Origin: Eremophila alpestris peregrina
Taxonomy: Eukaryota; Chordata; Aves; Passeriformes; Alaudidae
Assembly (NCBI GenBank): GCA_009792885.1
Contig: WMCF01000016.1
Coordinates: forward strand, 14,156,662-14,220,661
Length of the DNA: 64,000 nucleotides
Reading direction: 5' to 3'
The notes below the pieces were generated by a model. It searched no databases and was not told the DNA's origin. It worked only from the letters and a program-made list of their open reading frames with translations. The translations under genes and the position numbers were made by a program. Below, in pieces: positions 13,401 through 25,200 of the stretch; position 1 is the first letter of the stretch, and each line of letters opens with the position of its first letter.

Positions 13401-14126
13401 GGAGCTATTTCTTGGATTTTCTACCATCAATGCTCTCTTTATTATTTTCTGCAGATGTAACTCTGCATATGAGATTTCCATAGACAAATAATATCCTCTC
13501 TTTTCTGGGACTTTGGAAAGCAACAAGGGAAGCCAAACCAATCCTGTCCCCCTGTTGAGGTGCTCTTTGAAGAATGATTGCTTTGTGGTTTCTTTAGGGC
13601 ACAGCTTCAAGTTTGGAAGCAAATGCAAAGTGAGCAAATTCTGGCCAGCAATTCCACCTGCCAGCAGGGTGCATTTCTTAGGTTTTACTGCTGGTGTGCC
13701 CACAACTCTCTCTGCAAGACACTAATGAAGCAATTAATGGAAAGGGCTTGTAGATAACCCCCTAGAGACTAGTTGGTCTCCATTTCATGTAAAACTCAGC
13801 ATACAGAGTAACCTGATACAGTTGGCTTTCTAGGATGACTCCTTATAAGTCCCAAAGCACCTGGACTTCGGGCAGTTATCCTTCTCTGCCCGTTGTAAAA
13901 TGCATCAGAAATGTGACCTGTATAAAAATATTAATTACCACGAGCTCAGGGCTGGCACTGCTGCAGGCAGTGCTTGCCAGGGGTATGGCAGCTGGATCTG
14001 GGAGAGCAGCAGCTCCCTTTTAATGAGAGGAGCTTGCTGATTTGGCTGCTTTAAGCAGCTTTCTTTGAAATAGTCTCCAAAATGCAGGAAGAGGAGAAAG
14101 CCACCTCCTGTAGCTGGGCTTGGAGA
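10443..14126. other. Unassigned sequence, no gene seen
   Basis: No gene or repeat is recognisable. The longest open frame is on the minus strand at 13203-13703 (166 codons). It has no recognisable domain, signal peptide or transmembrane pattern, and no convincing splice context. I regard it as chance. Confidence 0.5.
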
Positions 14127-14380
14127 TCACAGAATCATAGAATGGTTGGGTTTGAAAGGGACCTTACAGGATATCTTGTACCAACCCCCTGCCATGGGCA
14201 GGGACACCTCCAGCTAGTCCAGGTTGCTCAGAGCCCCATCCAACCTGGCTTTGAGCACTTCCAGGGATGGGGCATCCACAGCTTCTCTGGACACCCTGTG
14301 CCAGGGCCTCAGCACCCAAACAAGGAAGAATTTCTTCCTAATATCTAACCCTGCCCCTTTTCCTTTTGAACCCTCTGGGT
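14127..14380 (-). mobile_element. CR1 LINE 3' region, well preserved
   Basis: On the plus strand this is the reverse complement of a CR1 3' end. It begins tcacagaatcatagaatggt, continues through the 'ccatgggcagggacacctcc' and 'ttgctcagagccccatccaa' blocks, and reaches 'aagaatttcttcctaatatc' before similarity fades around 14380. Read on the minus strand it ends in attctatgattctgtga, the CR1 terminus. It covers the end of ORF2 and the 3' UTR only, so it is 5'-truncated and cannot move by itself. It looks among the best preserved copies in the window, suggesting a comparatively recent insertion. Open frames crossing it have no coding value. Confidence 0.97.
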
Positions 14381-15539
14381 GGGGAACCACTTTGAGTCTG
14401 TTGGCAGCTCTGGCTCAGGTGGGAAAGCAGAGGTCACAAGCAATGTGCCCATGCCCATGAGGCATCAGAACACTGTCAGTCTCTGTCACAAGATTTAGTT
14501 AAGCCACTCAAGTTTTTGCCAAGCTGCTGCCTCCAAAGGAAAGAAAATTTCCTGACACAGATGGGAACAGAGCCTGGAGCTGCTGAAGTGTGATGCCACT
14601 GGGTGTCAGGGTTGTGGACTGGGTTGGGAATGCACCACATCTGCATGAGGCTTTGCCAGAGCTTCTGTTGTGTCTGCCAGTAGTGCTGGCTCTTCTGTGA
14701 CACCTCTGTGTGTGCCTGAGGGAGAAGTGCTCTCTAGTGAGAGGGTGATTAGGAAGGGTCACCTCGGGAGAGTCACAGCTGCCTCCTTTGTAATCTGCCC
14801 ATGCTGATGCAAGCTTAAGGACAAAACTTGTCACCCAGGATTTTGTTGGTGTGTGTCCTTTCTACCCTGGGCTACAAAGGATCCAGCAATATAAAATGGT
14901 AGGTTTCCCATGGAAAAACTGTGCAAGATACAGGTGGTTGTAAATTTTCTCATCTCTTATTGTATTGACTCTTAAGGGAAGGTTTTCCAAGACATAACAG
15001 GTTATGATACTTGAAGATATGGCAGTGATAATTGTGCAATGGGAAGCAAAGGAAGTTCTGTCCCAGATGAATTACAAGATGAGTAAGAGCAGCCTGCCTG
15101 TCCAAGTCCTCCCCAGGGCTCTGGTGGGATCTGATGCATCTCCCTTCCTGTCTGAATTTGCAGCATGACTCCTGTGTGATTATTTCACAGGTCTCTGCCT
15201 GAAGCTGGCCCTGCCCTTGGACCAGCTGTGCCTTCTCTCCAGGCTGTGCTCCTTGGGTTTGAGTGTCCTGGATGAAACCAAGGCAGAGACTGACACAGTG
15301 GTGCTTTTGGAATGGTGTTCAAAGCCTGAAATGAAGCTGCTGTGCTTTGGTGCAGCCTCTGTGTTCTGGGATTGTGGTGATGGTGGAAAACAGATACGGG
15401 AAGAAAAAACCGAGAGTGGGAAGCACAAAAGGTTAATGGTGCACCAGGCAGGCCAGGGGAGGGGGAGTGGCAGGAAGGGGTTTGCAGATGCAGCTTTTCT
15501 GTGCTCTTATCTACCCCTCTGGCAGCAGCCTCAGAGGCT
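14381..15539. other. Unassigned sequence, no gene seen
   Basis: No exon, RNA gene or repeat is recognisable. Overlapping frames of roughly 100-125 codons on both strands at 14508-14834 and 15185-15570 have no recognisable domain. The G-rich stretch at 15457-15480 has three G-runs but lacks a fourth within normal quadruplex loop length. Confidence 0.5.
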
Positions 15540-15915
15540 CGGCTCTTTGGGAACGGGCCCAAAGCTTTAATGAAGGCATGCGGGGAGGCGCAGCGCGTTC
15601 CTGGCTCTCAGGGGGCCCTTTGTCTCTCAAGGCTATCGGCTTTCTCTGAGGAGACACATCATCACCAGCTCTGAGCTGGAAAAGGGCTTTTGAAGTTTTC
15701 TGTTTGATATGCGTCACTGCCTCCGTCACACTGCACAGGACCTTCTCTGGTTTTATCCCTGCACTGCTGCAGTTTCACCCACCTGGTATGGCAACCAGAG
15801 ATAAAACAGAGCTGAACCTCACGTGTCTTGAAATAACTGGAGCTAGGGGAACGTGGTTTCCTAGAGAGAGCAATTAGCACCTTCAGGAGGTCTTAGCAGG
15901 AGTGACGATGATGAG
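15540..15915. promoter_or_regulatory. Local CpG cluster, candidate enhancer or regulatory element
   Basis: About a dozen CpG dinucleotides fall within roughly 375 bases, six or seven of them between 15540 and 15640 (gaacggg, catgcggggaggcgcagcgc, ctatcggc). Surrounding sequence has very few. The block also holds a cacctg E-box-like word at 15780, a GATA-type word (agagataaaa) near 15798 and a cacgtg E-box near 15820. CpG retention can mark an unmethylated regulatory element. It is too small and too CpG-poor for a classical CpG island, and no transcript start is apparent. This is inference from composition, not recognition of a known element. Confidence 0.3.
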
Positions 15916-16800
15916 TCTTTCCCTCCCATGCACAATCTGGGCTTTATTTCATGTAATCAGCTCGTTGATGCTTTCAGCTCTTCTCCCCAGATCTGGCTGT
16001 TGAGCTGTGCTTTCTGGGGCTGTCCTGGTTTCAGATTTTCACTTGTGTGTTTGGCTATCGGGCAGGTGCAGCTCAAGCACTGCTCCGAGGTCAGGGCATC
16101 CTGTGGGTATCTCTGGAGGCCACAGTCCCTACGATGACAATAGTGCTGACTGTAGTAAAGTATTTGTTGTTTAAGTTCAGGCTTTGGTCACTTATGAGTG
16201 ATAAAGACACACAAACAAACCAATCTGGGCTTTCAGGGTCGTTGTTAATTATTTAGGGAGGGGGATTCCTGGTTTCCCTGTCAGTGGCAGGAGGATGCTT
16301 CGAACTCTTCACTGGAGTGATGAGCAGGCAGCTGATGGTTCTCCTTTCATTTTCCCAAAGGGACATGGCTCCTGCTAATGCAGCAGTAAGAGCAGTCAGC
16401 AGGGCAGTACCTGAGTGTGCTGGGTGGGATGACTGCCTTGGTGACTGGTGAGGCAGGATGTGTGAGCAGCTGGTGTCCTGGTGACACCAGGGTGCCTGCA
16501 GAGTTAATGTTTGACTGACCTGTGTGTCAGGTGACCCCTCGCAGTTTAGAAGTCAAGTCATGCATGGAGTCAACCAAAGGAAGAGAAGTCATGTGGAGGG
16601 GTGGGGTGAGGTACTTAGCCAAGAGGCAAAGCAAACAAATGATGAATGAGTTAAAACAACACTTCAGGTTATAACCAAGAATGAGGAGAAGCTGTCTCCA
16701 GTCTCTCATTGTCTTGCCATTTCTAAGTGAGGGAATTGTGAACACAATGAACTGTGCAAGATCAATAACAAAATACATTCACCTTGGATCTTGTTATATC
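15916..16800. other. Unassigned sequence, no gene seen
   Basis: Scattered extra CpGs continue to about 16300 (near 16057, 16085, 16132, 16239, 16301). No coding exon or repeat is visible. A small perfect hairpin at 16470-16490 is listed separately. Confidence 0.5.
16466..16499. repeat. Short hairpin, 8-bp stem plus 4-bp outer stem
   Basis: ctggtgtc (16470-16477) pairs perfectly with gacaccag (16483-16490) across a 5-base loop. gcag (16466-16469) can pair with ctgc (16496-16499) with a bulge on one side. It is too short for a microRNA precursor and shows no terminator-like context, as expected in a vertebrate genome. Confidence 0.55.
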
Positions 16801-16915
16801 TGCTATGCAAGCAAACAGTATTTCCCATGATTGCTGAGGGGAAAAAGCTAATTAAAAGAGCTGCTATTTAATTGGCCTAGGTTCATCTTTATCTAATAGT
16901 TAACAGCAGTCAAGT
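16801..16915. promoter_or_regulatory. AT-rich block with clustered factor-site-like words
   Basis: Within about 110 bases there are a forkhead-like gcaaaca (16811), a homeodomain-like taattaaa (16849), ttaatt (16868), a GATA-type ttatct (16889) and gttaac (16899). Such clusters occur in conserved non-coding enhancers of vertebrates, but AT-rich DNA also produces these short words by chance. Cross-species conservation would decide. Confidence 0.25.
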
Positions 16916-18369
16916 GAGTCTGAAAAGAAAAGCTCTGGAGTGCTGAAGTGACTTGACCAGGATTGAAAATAACCCAGCTTGAAATCAGCTCTTGTAATTC
17001 CCAGCAGAAGGAGCCTGCCCAGCTGACCAAAAAAAAAGTCTCTTGCTTGTGTTGCTGGCAAAGATCCTCAGCTCAGAGCAGAATGCAAATGCCTCATTTT
17101 AAAGAAATGACTTCTGTAAAGCTTGTCCTGGTGCTTCTACACCCACATGAGCAGTGGTGGCTTGGAGAGGGCTGCAGCAAACCAAACTGAGGCGAGATGC
17201 AGGTGTGCAAAGAACCTGGACAGTAAAATTCCAGTGAGAGGCCTGCACTGAGCTGCTGGGATGTACTGAGCAGTGTTTTTGTTCATGGTGAGGGTGGGAT
17301 GTGAACCTGTCCTGGCAGAGAATTTGCAGCACATTCAAGGGGGCTGAGGGCAGTCTTCTGTGCCTGTTGGTGCCTCTGCTCGACCTGGCACATTTCTGCA
17401 GATTTATCCCCAAGCTTTCCTCTTTTGGGAAGTTCAGTCTCTGAAAGATACAGTCCCTGCATCCAGTGGTTTTAGGATCAGGCCTTGTAGATGCTTAAAG
17501 TGCAACAGGGGTGTCATTCCTGAACTCTGTAGGATAGAGGCAAGGTAAAAACCTGTGGATGGTGCTTTAATGGCATCTGCACGTGTGTGAATGAAGTGGG
17601 GGATGTAACTCATCCCTGCCACCTGTTTTTACAGGATGGTACTGGCCAGGTAAGCTGGTGTCAGGAATGCTACTGGAAGTTTCCCCCTGTTCCTTGGAGG
17701 CTGTTCCTGTTCAAAACTGGGGAAACTCACAGGACAAAACTCAGGAAGAAATCAGGTTTCAGCTGCTGAACAAAAACACAATTCATTGTCATGTCTTGGG
17801 ATCTTCTGATGTTTCTGGGAACACCAAAATATTGAACAGTCTGTGGTGAAGTCTTTTGTTCTCTCTAACAAAAGTGGCTTTACAGTTGATATCCATGTCT
17901 CCTAAAATCTGGCATGGTGCAAATCATACCAACCAGGCACTGATCTCTCCTGTCTATGGCTCAGATGAGTATGCCCATGTAGCTGTGTGTGTTAGTAATG
18001 GTGTTCTCCAGGCTGAAGGACATTGGCTCTTTGTCCATGTCCTACAAGGACATTTGTGGTTGACTGACACCCCCACAGGTCCTGGGATACCCCCTTGTCA
18101 CCTGAAATCCTGCTGCACATGCCACTGGTACCTTCAGAGCAGACATTGCTTTCCTGAGGAGGAAGGAAGCAGGTCAGGCTGTTTCTGGGGAAGCATTTAC
18201 TGCACACTCCTGGGGCTGACAGCTTAGCTCCTCTGACAAACTTGTGCCTGAGATTTAAGAGACAAATATACAGTGCTTGTTACAAGTGATTGCCCCTGTC
18301 CTCTTCAGTCCATATCATTTTCTGGTCTGACATAGCCAAGTTATTGAATCAGTGCTTTTAGAGGCTGGA
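16916..18369. other. Unassigned sequence, no gene seen
   Basis: Only short, domain-free overlapping frames occur, including one of 123 codons at 17856-18227. No repeat or RNA gene was recognised. Confidence 0.5.
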
Positions 18370-18640
18370 TTCATTTTATTTGTGACCAGGCAGTCCCGGG
18401 GACGCAAGCTGCCAAGAATCTGTCAATAATCAACCAGAGGATATCTTATCTTTTTTTTTCCTTGGCTAAACACATTGTAAGGGCTAACACACCATGAATA
18501 ATAGATAGTCATAAAAAAACCCACATCCCCTGTAAATCTGTCCCAGCTGTTACTGGGCTGAATTTATGACAGCAATATTTAATCAACTATTTTCAAGAAG
18601 AGGGTTACAAAAACACTGTGCTAAAAGTGGTGGGTCTAGC
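18370..18640. promoter_or_regulatory. AT-rich block, possible conserved non-coding element
   Basis: After a small CpG-containing start (gtcccggggacgcaagc near 18393) the sequence becomes AT-rich, with gatatcttatct (two GATA-type words), ggctaaacaca, atgaataatagatag and caatatttaatcaac. The texture resembles developmental enhancers or conserved non-coding elements, with no coding frame. This is pattern-based inference only. Confidence 0.22.
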
Positions 18641-21600
18641 AAAAGTTTTCTGCTTTCTAGCCTATGAGAGTCCTGGAACTGGAGAAATGGATAGACTTAG
18701 GGGCTTTGTTTTTGTTTTAATCCACAGCCATGCTGGTGTGCTGCCTCACCTGAGACAACCTGCAGGAAATGGATTTACAATGTCTGTGTTTTGTACAGTG
18801 TCTGTCTGGTAACAGCAATGCCTGAGAAGTCTGACTCTGCTCTCTGACATGCTTTTCACATGTTTGTTTTTCTCTGTGTTATGAGATGTAGAGAACTCAT
18901 TTGCTGTGTTGGTGGTTGAGATTTAACTGCTGTACTGTTTCCTAGGTGTCTATCCCTGCATTAAGGAAACCTGAATTCCCATTAATTTTAATTTGTATTT
19001 ATCTGGTCATCTTTGTGGTGTCACATCTCATCCTGTTGTCTACTGGAGCTCTAGATTTTAGCCTTTTCCCTGTTTTCCAGATTTTTCATATGATGCCTGA
19101 TTCAGGAGTCTTGCATATCATAGGTCTACACTCTTCTACCCTTAGAACATCCTTTGTGAAAACAATAGCTTCAATAAATGAATAGAAATTTCCATTCTGG
19201 TGTTTGAGACTTCAGGGTCCATTTATGAAGTGACTCTCTGAGCAGCAGTGGTAGATAGCTGTCACTTTTACATAACAACATGGCTCCATTAGCTACAGCT
19301 CCAAGAAAAAGTGAATAGTCCTGGTGGAAGACTGAGACTCAGAAATTGTCTCATCCAAAAAAAGTTTGGGAAAAGGGATCGAGTAAAGTCAATGTGTTGA
19401 GATTTAGGCTGAGGGATGTTTCTTCACATTGCTAAGGAGCTTGGAGCAAGTATCTGAAATGCCTCTTCAGAGCCTCAAGCTTGTGGGAAGTCATCAAGGT
19501 GATTTCTGCATCCAAGCAATTCTGGATACAAATCACATGCAGGGTCAGATAAGGGTAATCAAATCCTATGCCTCAGGCTGTAAGATGATATCTGCAGGGC
19601 TTGGGAAAGCCCTCCTTCCCAGTCCTTCCCAGTGCTCCCCACTGGGGCTGGCCAGTGGCCACACTTTGCCATTGATTTGCCTGTCAAACTCTTGGGGAAG
19701 CTAAGTTCCATTCAGCAATAATAACAGGAATGAAATCCATTGCTCTGCTGTTTGCTTTTCTTTCTTAAAAGCATTGTCCTTGGAGGTGGCCAAGAGCACA
19801 GCTTATAGAATGCAGTGTCTTCTTCTGAGCTTTCTGCTCTTAGGCTCTTGATGTTTTAAAAGTCTTTTGGGGTGGGTTAGACATCCCAAAAGTGCAGTTT
19901 CTCTGGGCACAAAACCTTTTCAGTCCTTGGCTTGGGCTTGTGATTTTATGGGAGAGGATCTTTCCTGGCCTGTGTGGTATTTGACTAACAATGAAGATAT
20001 ATTGATACCATGCCCTGGAGAAATGGCTGCTGAAATGAACTGTCAGGACAGTGTAAGACTTCCTGCTGTCTGAGGGGATCTGGGCAGAGTCTGCAGCCAC
20101 CAAGAAGCAGATTTATACTCAGTGCTGCTGCAGCTGCAGTAAATCTAATGTCAGCTGTATCATGCCCAAGGCAAAGCTTCTCAGGCATGTTGCAAGGATG
20201 ACTTTCAGTGTGGTAGAGCAGCCAGCTCTGGTCCTAGGTAAACAGAAACTGCAAAAGCACTCAGAAATTAAAAAGAATATGGGGGAATGTCGCACCAAAG
20301 TATTTTATTGGGCTGGGGTGCAGGAGGGAGGTGGGTTTGTGACCAGATTTACTGCTGCTTTGCTTGGTGCTCTTGCTGGTTTCTTGTTTTGTCTGTGGTC
20401 TGGCTTTTTTCCTCTCCAAAGGGGAAGTGTCTATCCTTCCTGAATATTGTACTTAGTCTTTTGATCAGAGGGGAAGGATCAAATATTGATTCAGTTTTGA
20501 AATGTAGGTAAAAAATGGCCATTCCTCCCATTTCCACCTCTAACAGCTTGCTTACATTGTTGGCTAGGACAGGTTGCAGTGCTGTAGACCTCTGTACCTT
20601 GGACTTCCAGGTGTATTTTGCTGACCTCACTGCCCTCCAGCATGGGCTGTTAGCAGCAATTTCATTTCAAGGGAAGGTTAAAACTCACGTCTCCCTTCAC
20701 ACAGGAAAACTACCAGTGCCATGAGATTTGAGCCTCTTGGCTTCGTCACTTATTTTTTATTGCTGGGTTCATGATTCACTGGTTCTGATCAAATTCCCAG
20801 CAATAAACAGCAGGAAGGAGGGGGAAAAAAAATGTGTGTCATGTTGATAATGAGATGAGTGAAGGGACCAATGACCCTGAGAGGAGAGTGAGCCAGTCCT
20901 GTTGCAAAAGATATGGCTCATCCTGTTCATAGCATGGCACTGCCAAGAACCTGGGTCAGAGAGAGCTGAGATAAAGCTTAGAATGAGAGATGGGTGAATG
21001 ACCACAGGCTCCAGTTCAGGGGAGCACAAGCACCCTCCCTGCCACTGCAGCACAGCCCAGCAGCCATGTGGGCAGTGGGGCTGAGTGTGGGTGCCCATCA
21101 TGGCCTGGGCTCCCAGAAAACCCCACAACATGGTCTCTGGCTCCCTGGGATGAAAGGAGATTGGTGAGGGTGGCTGTGATGATGAGGCTATTTCTGTGCA
21201 CCCTCAGCATATTTCTGTGCATCTTCTGCTCTCCCTTACAAGAGAAGAGGTCAGTGCACTCAAGTACAAGAAAATTTGGTTAATAGCCTGTGAGGTCCTG
21301 TTGGTTTCTCAGTGCCTCTGCCTTGCAATTTTGGGGCCCAGCCAGCTGTGCAGCAGCAGTGCAGCTGCCACATGCTCGTTTGCCTAATGAGCCTCAGCCA
21401 TCAAAAAGCAGCCAGGGAAGGGAGATGTGAAGCTGAGCTTTGACTTCATGGGCTCAGCAGAACTGGACTGTGCTGCAGATGTGAAAGGAAGCACAACAAG
21501 CTTGGTAAAGCAGTACAGCTGTATGGTTTTGGTTGTTGTGTGGTGTTCCCATTGTGATTAGAAGCTTTATCTCCAATTGCATTGCTGTTGTCCTCTCTTC

Positions 21601-21879
21601 TTCCTTATGGTGCCTACTTCATCTCCCTGCTGGCAGATGTGCTCACCTGAAAACATGAAATTGCCAGTCTGGATGGTTCTTGTCCCAGTGGCTAATGTGA
21701 ATTATCTGATTTCCTCAGGCACAGCATTTTCCAGCAGTTCACAGGTCTAGGGCAGCTCTTGGAGCTGGGCTCTGCTCCCTCTTACACTCAGGGTTCCACG
21801 TAGTCACTTGCTTTTCTTGTCCCTCTGCATGACATGCTATCATGAGGCATCTTATCAACAGCAGTGCTGCGTTGAAGAG
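18641..21879. other. Unassigned sequence, no gene seen
   Basis: No exon, RNA gene or interspersed repeat is recognisable. A canonical quadruplex motif at 20310-20335 is listed separately. Confidence 0.5.
20310..20335 (+). other. Predicted G-quadruplex motif (plus strand)
   Basis: Four G-runs of 3, 4, 3 and 3 are separated by loops of 2, 7 and 4 bases, meeting the usual G3+N1-7 rule. No promoter or exon is apparent next to it, so any role is unknown. Confidence 0.65.
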
Positions 21880-22180
21880 AGCTAATTTATGTGATAAGGC
21901 CTTATTGCCCGTTTCTCAATCTGTACCATCACACTGCCTGCTCAAAAATAAGATTATGGTGATCAAAACCCTGCAGGACAGTCACCTTGAATAGTGTTGT
22001 GCTCCTGAAAATGTTGTACGTGACATAAATCTTTATCAGGATGTCATTTAGCAGGGAGGGAAGCTGTTGTACTTCCACCAGCTTATAGTGAGTGCTTAAC
22101 ATTTTTATTATGTGGAGTTTATTATTTTAATGGATCACCATGATTATGCAGCTGCACTGTTCAGCAATAAAGAGAGGGAT
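21880..22180. promoter_or_regulatory. AT-rich block, possible conserved non-coding element
   Basis: Contains gtgataaggcc, tctttatcagg, tttattattttaatgg and other GATA- and homeodomain-like words, together with a 9-bp inverted repeat: atggtgatc at 21956-21964 and gatcaccat at 22133-22141. No coding frame crosses it. The texture resembles conserved regulatory DNA, but I cannot test conservation. Confidence 0.25.
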
Positions 22181-22220
22181 GTTGCCTGGCTAAGTCCACT
22201 GGCCCTGGGTGAGGTCTCAG

Positions 22221-22238
22221 TGGTGGCTGCAGCCACCA
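22221..22238. repeat. 18-bp perfect GC-rich palindrome
   Basis: tggtggctgcagccacca equals its own reverse complement. Related cagccac/gtggcca words follow within 40 bases (22252-22270), so a somewhat larger imperfect hairpin is possible. A sister palindrome with the same ggctgcagcc core lies at 51820-51837. Confidence 0.8.
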
Positions 22239-25200
22239 GCAGGGCTGAAGCAGCCACTGCTGTGGCCACCTGCTGTACAAGGGGCTGAGCTTGGTGGGAA
22301 AAGCTGGCAGGTTGTCCTGACAATACTGAGTCTCAGAACTTTAATTGTGGCTGGTTTGTTGTTATGAACAAGCCAAATCTCTCTAGTTCCTCTTTAAAAA
22401 CAAGTGGTTCAATTAGGCAGTCTATTTATGGTGAGATGTGTATCTAAAGTGAAGGGCATTTCTCCATCACCTTCCACTTTGCTAATAAGCACAGCTCCAA
22501 TAGACTGCCTGCCTTGAGAGAAGTATCTCCATAGATTTCTTGGTTTGATATGGAGGGTGCCCTTAAACTTGGCCTAATGTGACCTTGTGTGGTTAATTTT
22601 TCCCACCATGCAAGACAAACACACACACAAAAAGGGTAAGAAGGTATAAAGTTGATTTCTTAGTTGCTATGAACTGGCATAAACCTTAAAAAATGTATTT
22701 AATGCCTGGTTGATAGTAGGAAGAAATTCATTTGTGGGCAAACTAACCTGGCACAGATGAGTTGGCTGGGTGCTGTCTCTTGATACAGCATAAACCAAGA
22801 GTATTAGTGATACTTCCTTCTGGGATGTGCTCTGCAGTGGAGATGTGTGCTGTGCTTAATAGCTTCCAGTAGGCTTTCCTGTGAATTTGTCAAATTGGTT
22901 TTGGAGTCCTTGTAAGCCCTTGATATCATTGTCATCTGCTGGCAATTAGCAGTTTTAGAGGTTATGCTTGAATGTCTGTGATACTTTGTTGTCCTGGTGC
23001 TGGGTCCTGCTCTGAGAGCTTTAATCAGCGTGTTTTCCAGCAAAGCCTGTGCTCTTGAATCTCCTCATTAGCAGGTCTCTCTTCTTTTTTTGTTAGAAAA
23101 AGGTGAAGTGCACAATGTCAGCCAGGAGTGCTTTGTTTGGGAGCAAGGGAACAGTCAGATAAGGTTTTTCCATGCACAAGCATTGCGCAGGGTTTGTAAG
23201 TCACCGCTGTATTTGACCAGGTCTGTTGACTTAAATATACAATTTTTCATTTACAAAATACATTTCAAATGCCTCCTTATCTCATCAGTGACTGAAAGAG
23301 AGATCACCATGTGAGGGCACTGAAGGAGATACTGAAGGAGAACTTGCACTTGTTGGGTGTAAGTAATGACATTCCCACAACCACATCATGAAGGATGGAA
23401 CACCACGACTTCTCTGCTCTTGCTTCCCAGAAAAACTGATAAGATGCCATTTTGTGCTGGCTTTGGATTTTTCTTTCCTTGTCCCTGTTAAGGCATTACC
23501 CTGGGAACTTGCTCCTTCTGAGAAGCTCAGCAGAGACTGTGACCAGAGCTGAGCCACCCTGGGCCATGCAGTCAGGCACTAGGGCACCTTCAGCTGGAAC
23601 AGCAGGGAAATGTGTGGGGTTTTGCTGCCTGGGAGCCTTTGCCCTTGGCTCTGTGAGTGCAGTCACACAGGACAGTTTGATGCCTGGGATGGGGGTCTTG
23701 CAAGAAGCTGGGTTGTTTCCCCTTCCAGGAACAGGGGATGCAATCATCTGCACCAGGCAAGATGCTGAGGGGACTGTTGTGTCTGTGTGCAGCTGGTCTG
23801 GAGTGTAACATGGTCTGTTGTCACCAATAATTTCTAAATGGCAAACCCTACAGATTGTTGTCAAGTCCCAGTTCAGAAATGCACATTAAAATTACCAAAG
23901 TGTTTAAATTGTTTAGACTCCCAAGTTTGTTTTTAAAATCCACTCAGGGTTTCTGTGTGCCTGATCACAATTTGCCTTTGGGGATCTAAATGCCTCAGTA
24001 AAACATTATTTACTTGCTCCACCCTGCCACTTCTGGGAAATCACACCCCAAATCACACTCCAATTGAGTCAGATTCCAGTGGGTTCTGTGAAGGAAGCCA
24101 GGAGGAAAAGATGGTCCTTGAGCTTGGTCAGTCTGCCCAAGGCATCTCTTGTTTCCTAAGCAGTGAAGAAGGACCCAAGCAGTGGCCCTTTAAAGTAACC
24201 CAGAAAGTCGTGGCACTTGCCTACGCAGTACTCAGAGGGACAAAAGAACATTTCATAATTGTTTGTCCAGATAAACAAGTGTCAAGCCTGCACTCTGAAT
24301 TAGTTGTGGTGGCTTAAGTTAGCCTTTATTATCAGCAGAAGAACACTTGTTATTTGATCTCTCAGAAGAATGCCTGTGCTGCTCCTTTGCTCCCTTGGTT
24401 AAGTAACACATGATAAGATTTTTCTTATGTCATGTATTATTTTATACCACTAAGAGAAACAGATAATTTGATTAAAAAATCAAACCCCAAATTAACATTG
24501 CTTCCTACATGCCAGTGAAGATTAGTCACTTTAAACCAGCTGTAGTCCTGGAGTTGTAAAATGAGTGAACTTCAGACAGGGTTATATTTTCTGTAGTCAA
24601 GGATGGTGAATAATAAGACTTGAAGTTGAAGGTAATGGAAGCTCATAGCTTGTCAGAGAATTTCCTGGTATAAGGAATAGGAAAGAAAGCAGGTTAGCTA
24701 TATTTTAAGATGCTGATTAAGTATAGAAGAATCACAGATTTGTCTCAAAACCCAAATCTGAAATTGCCTGTCTATACTAACTCCTCCTTGGCATGTATGA
24801 AGATACTGAAGCCAAATGGGTGGTGCCAAAATAAAAAAACAAACAAGACCCAAAGCAAAGCCCAAGGTGCTGGCAGCCTGGCAGCCTTTCTCTTATCTTC
24901 AGTGAATAAAGAACTGCTTGTTCACAACCTGTGACATGGGGTCATTTGAAGGTGGGTTGCAAAACAGGGAGTGAGAAAAACAAGGACATTTGAGTAGGTT
25001 TTGTGCCACGAGGATACCTGTGTGATCACCTCATCTAAAAACTCCTTGTAGAGTGTAAATTAAAACAACTGCATTCCTGGTGTCCTGGCTTGGACATGGG
25101 TGCTAATGGAGATAGTGAGTTTTTTTGCAGAAATGGAAAATAAAATTGCAGCCTTCCTGTGGTCCCAGTCCTATAATGGCAGACAGTTGTCTTTATTGTG

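Noticed and set aside
13203..13703. 166-codon minus-strand open frame
   Set aside because: No domain, no splice context and no codon pattern distinguishing it from neighbouring frames.
15457..15480. G-rich stretch considered as a quadruplex
   Set aside because: Only three G-runs are within reach, and one loop is about 11 bases.
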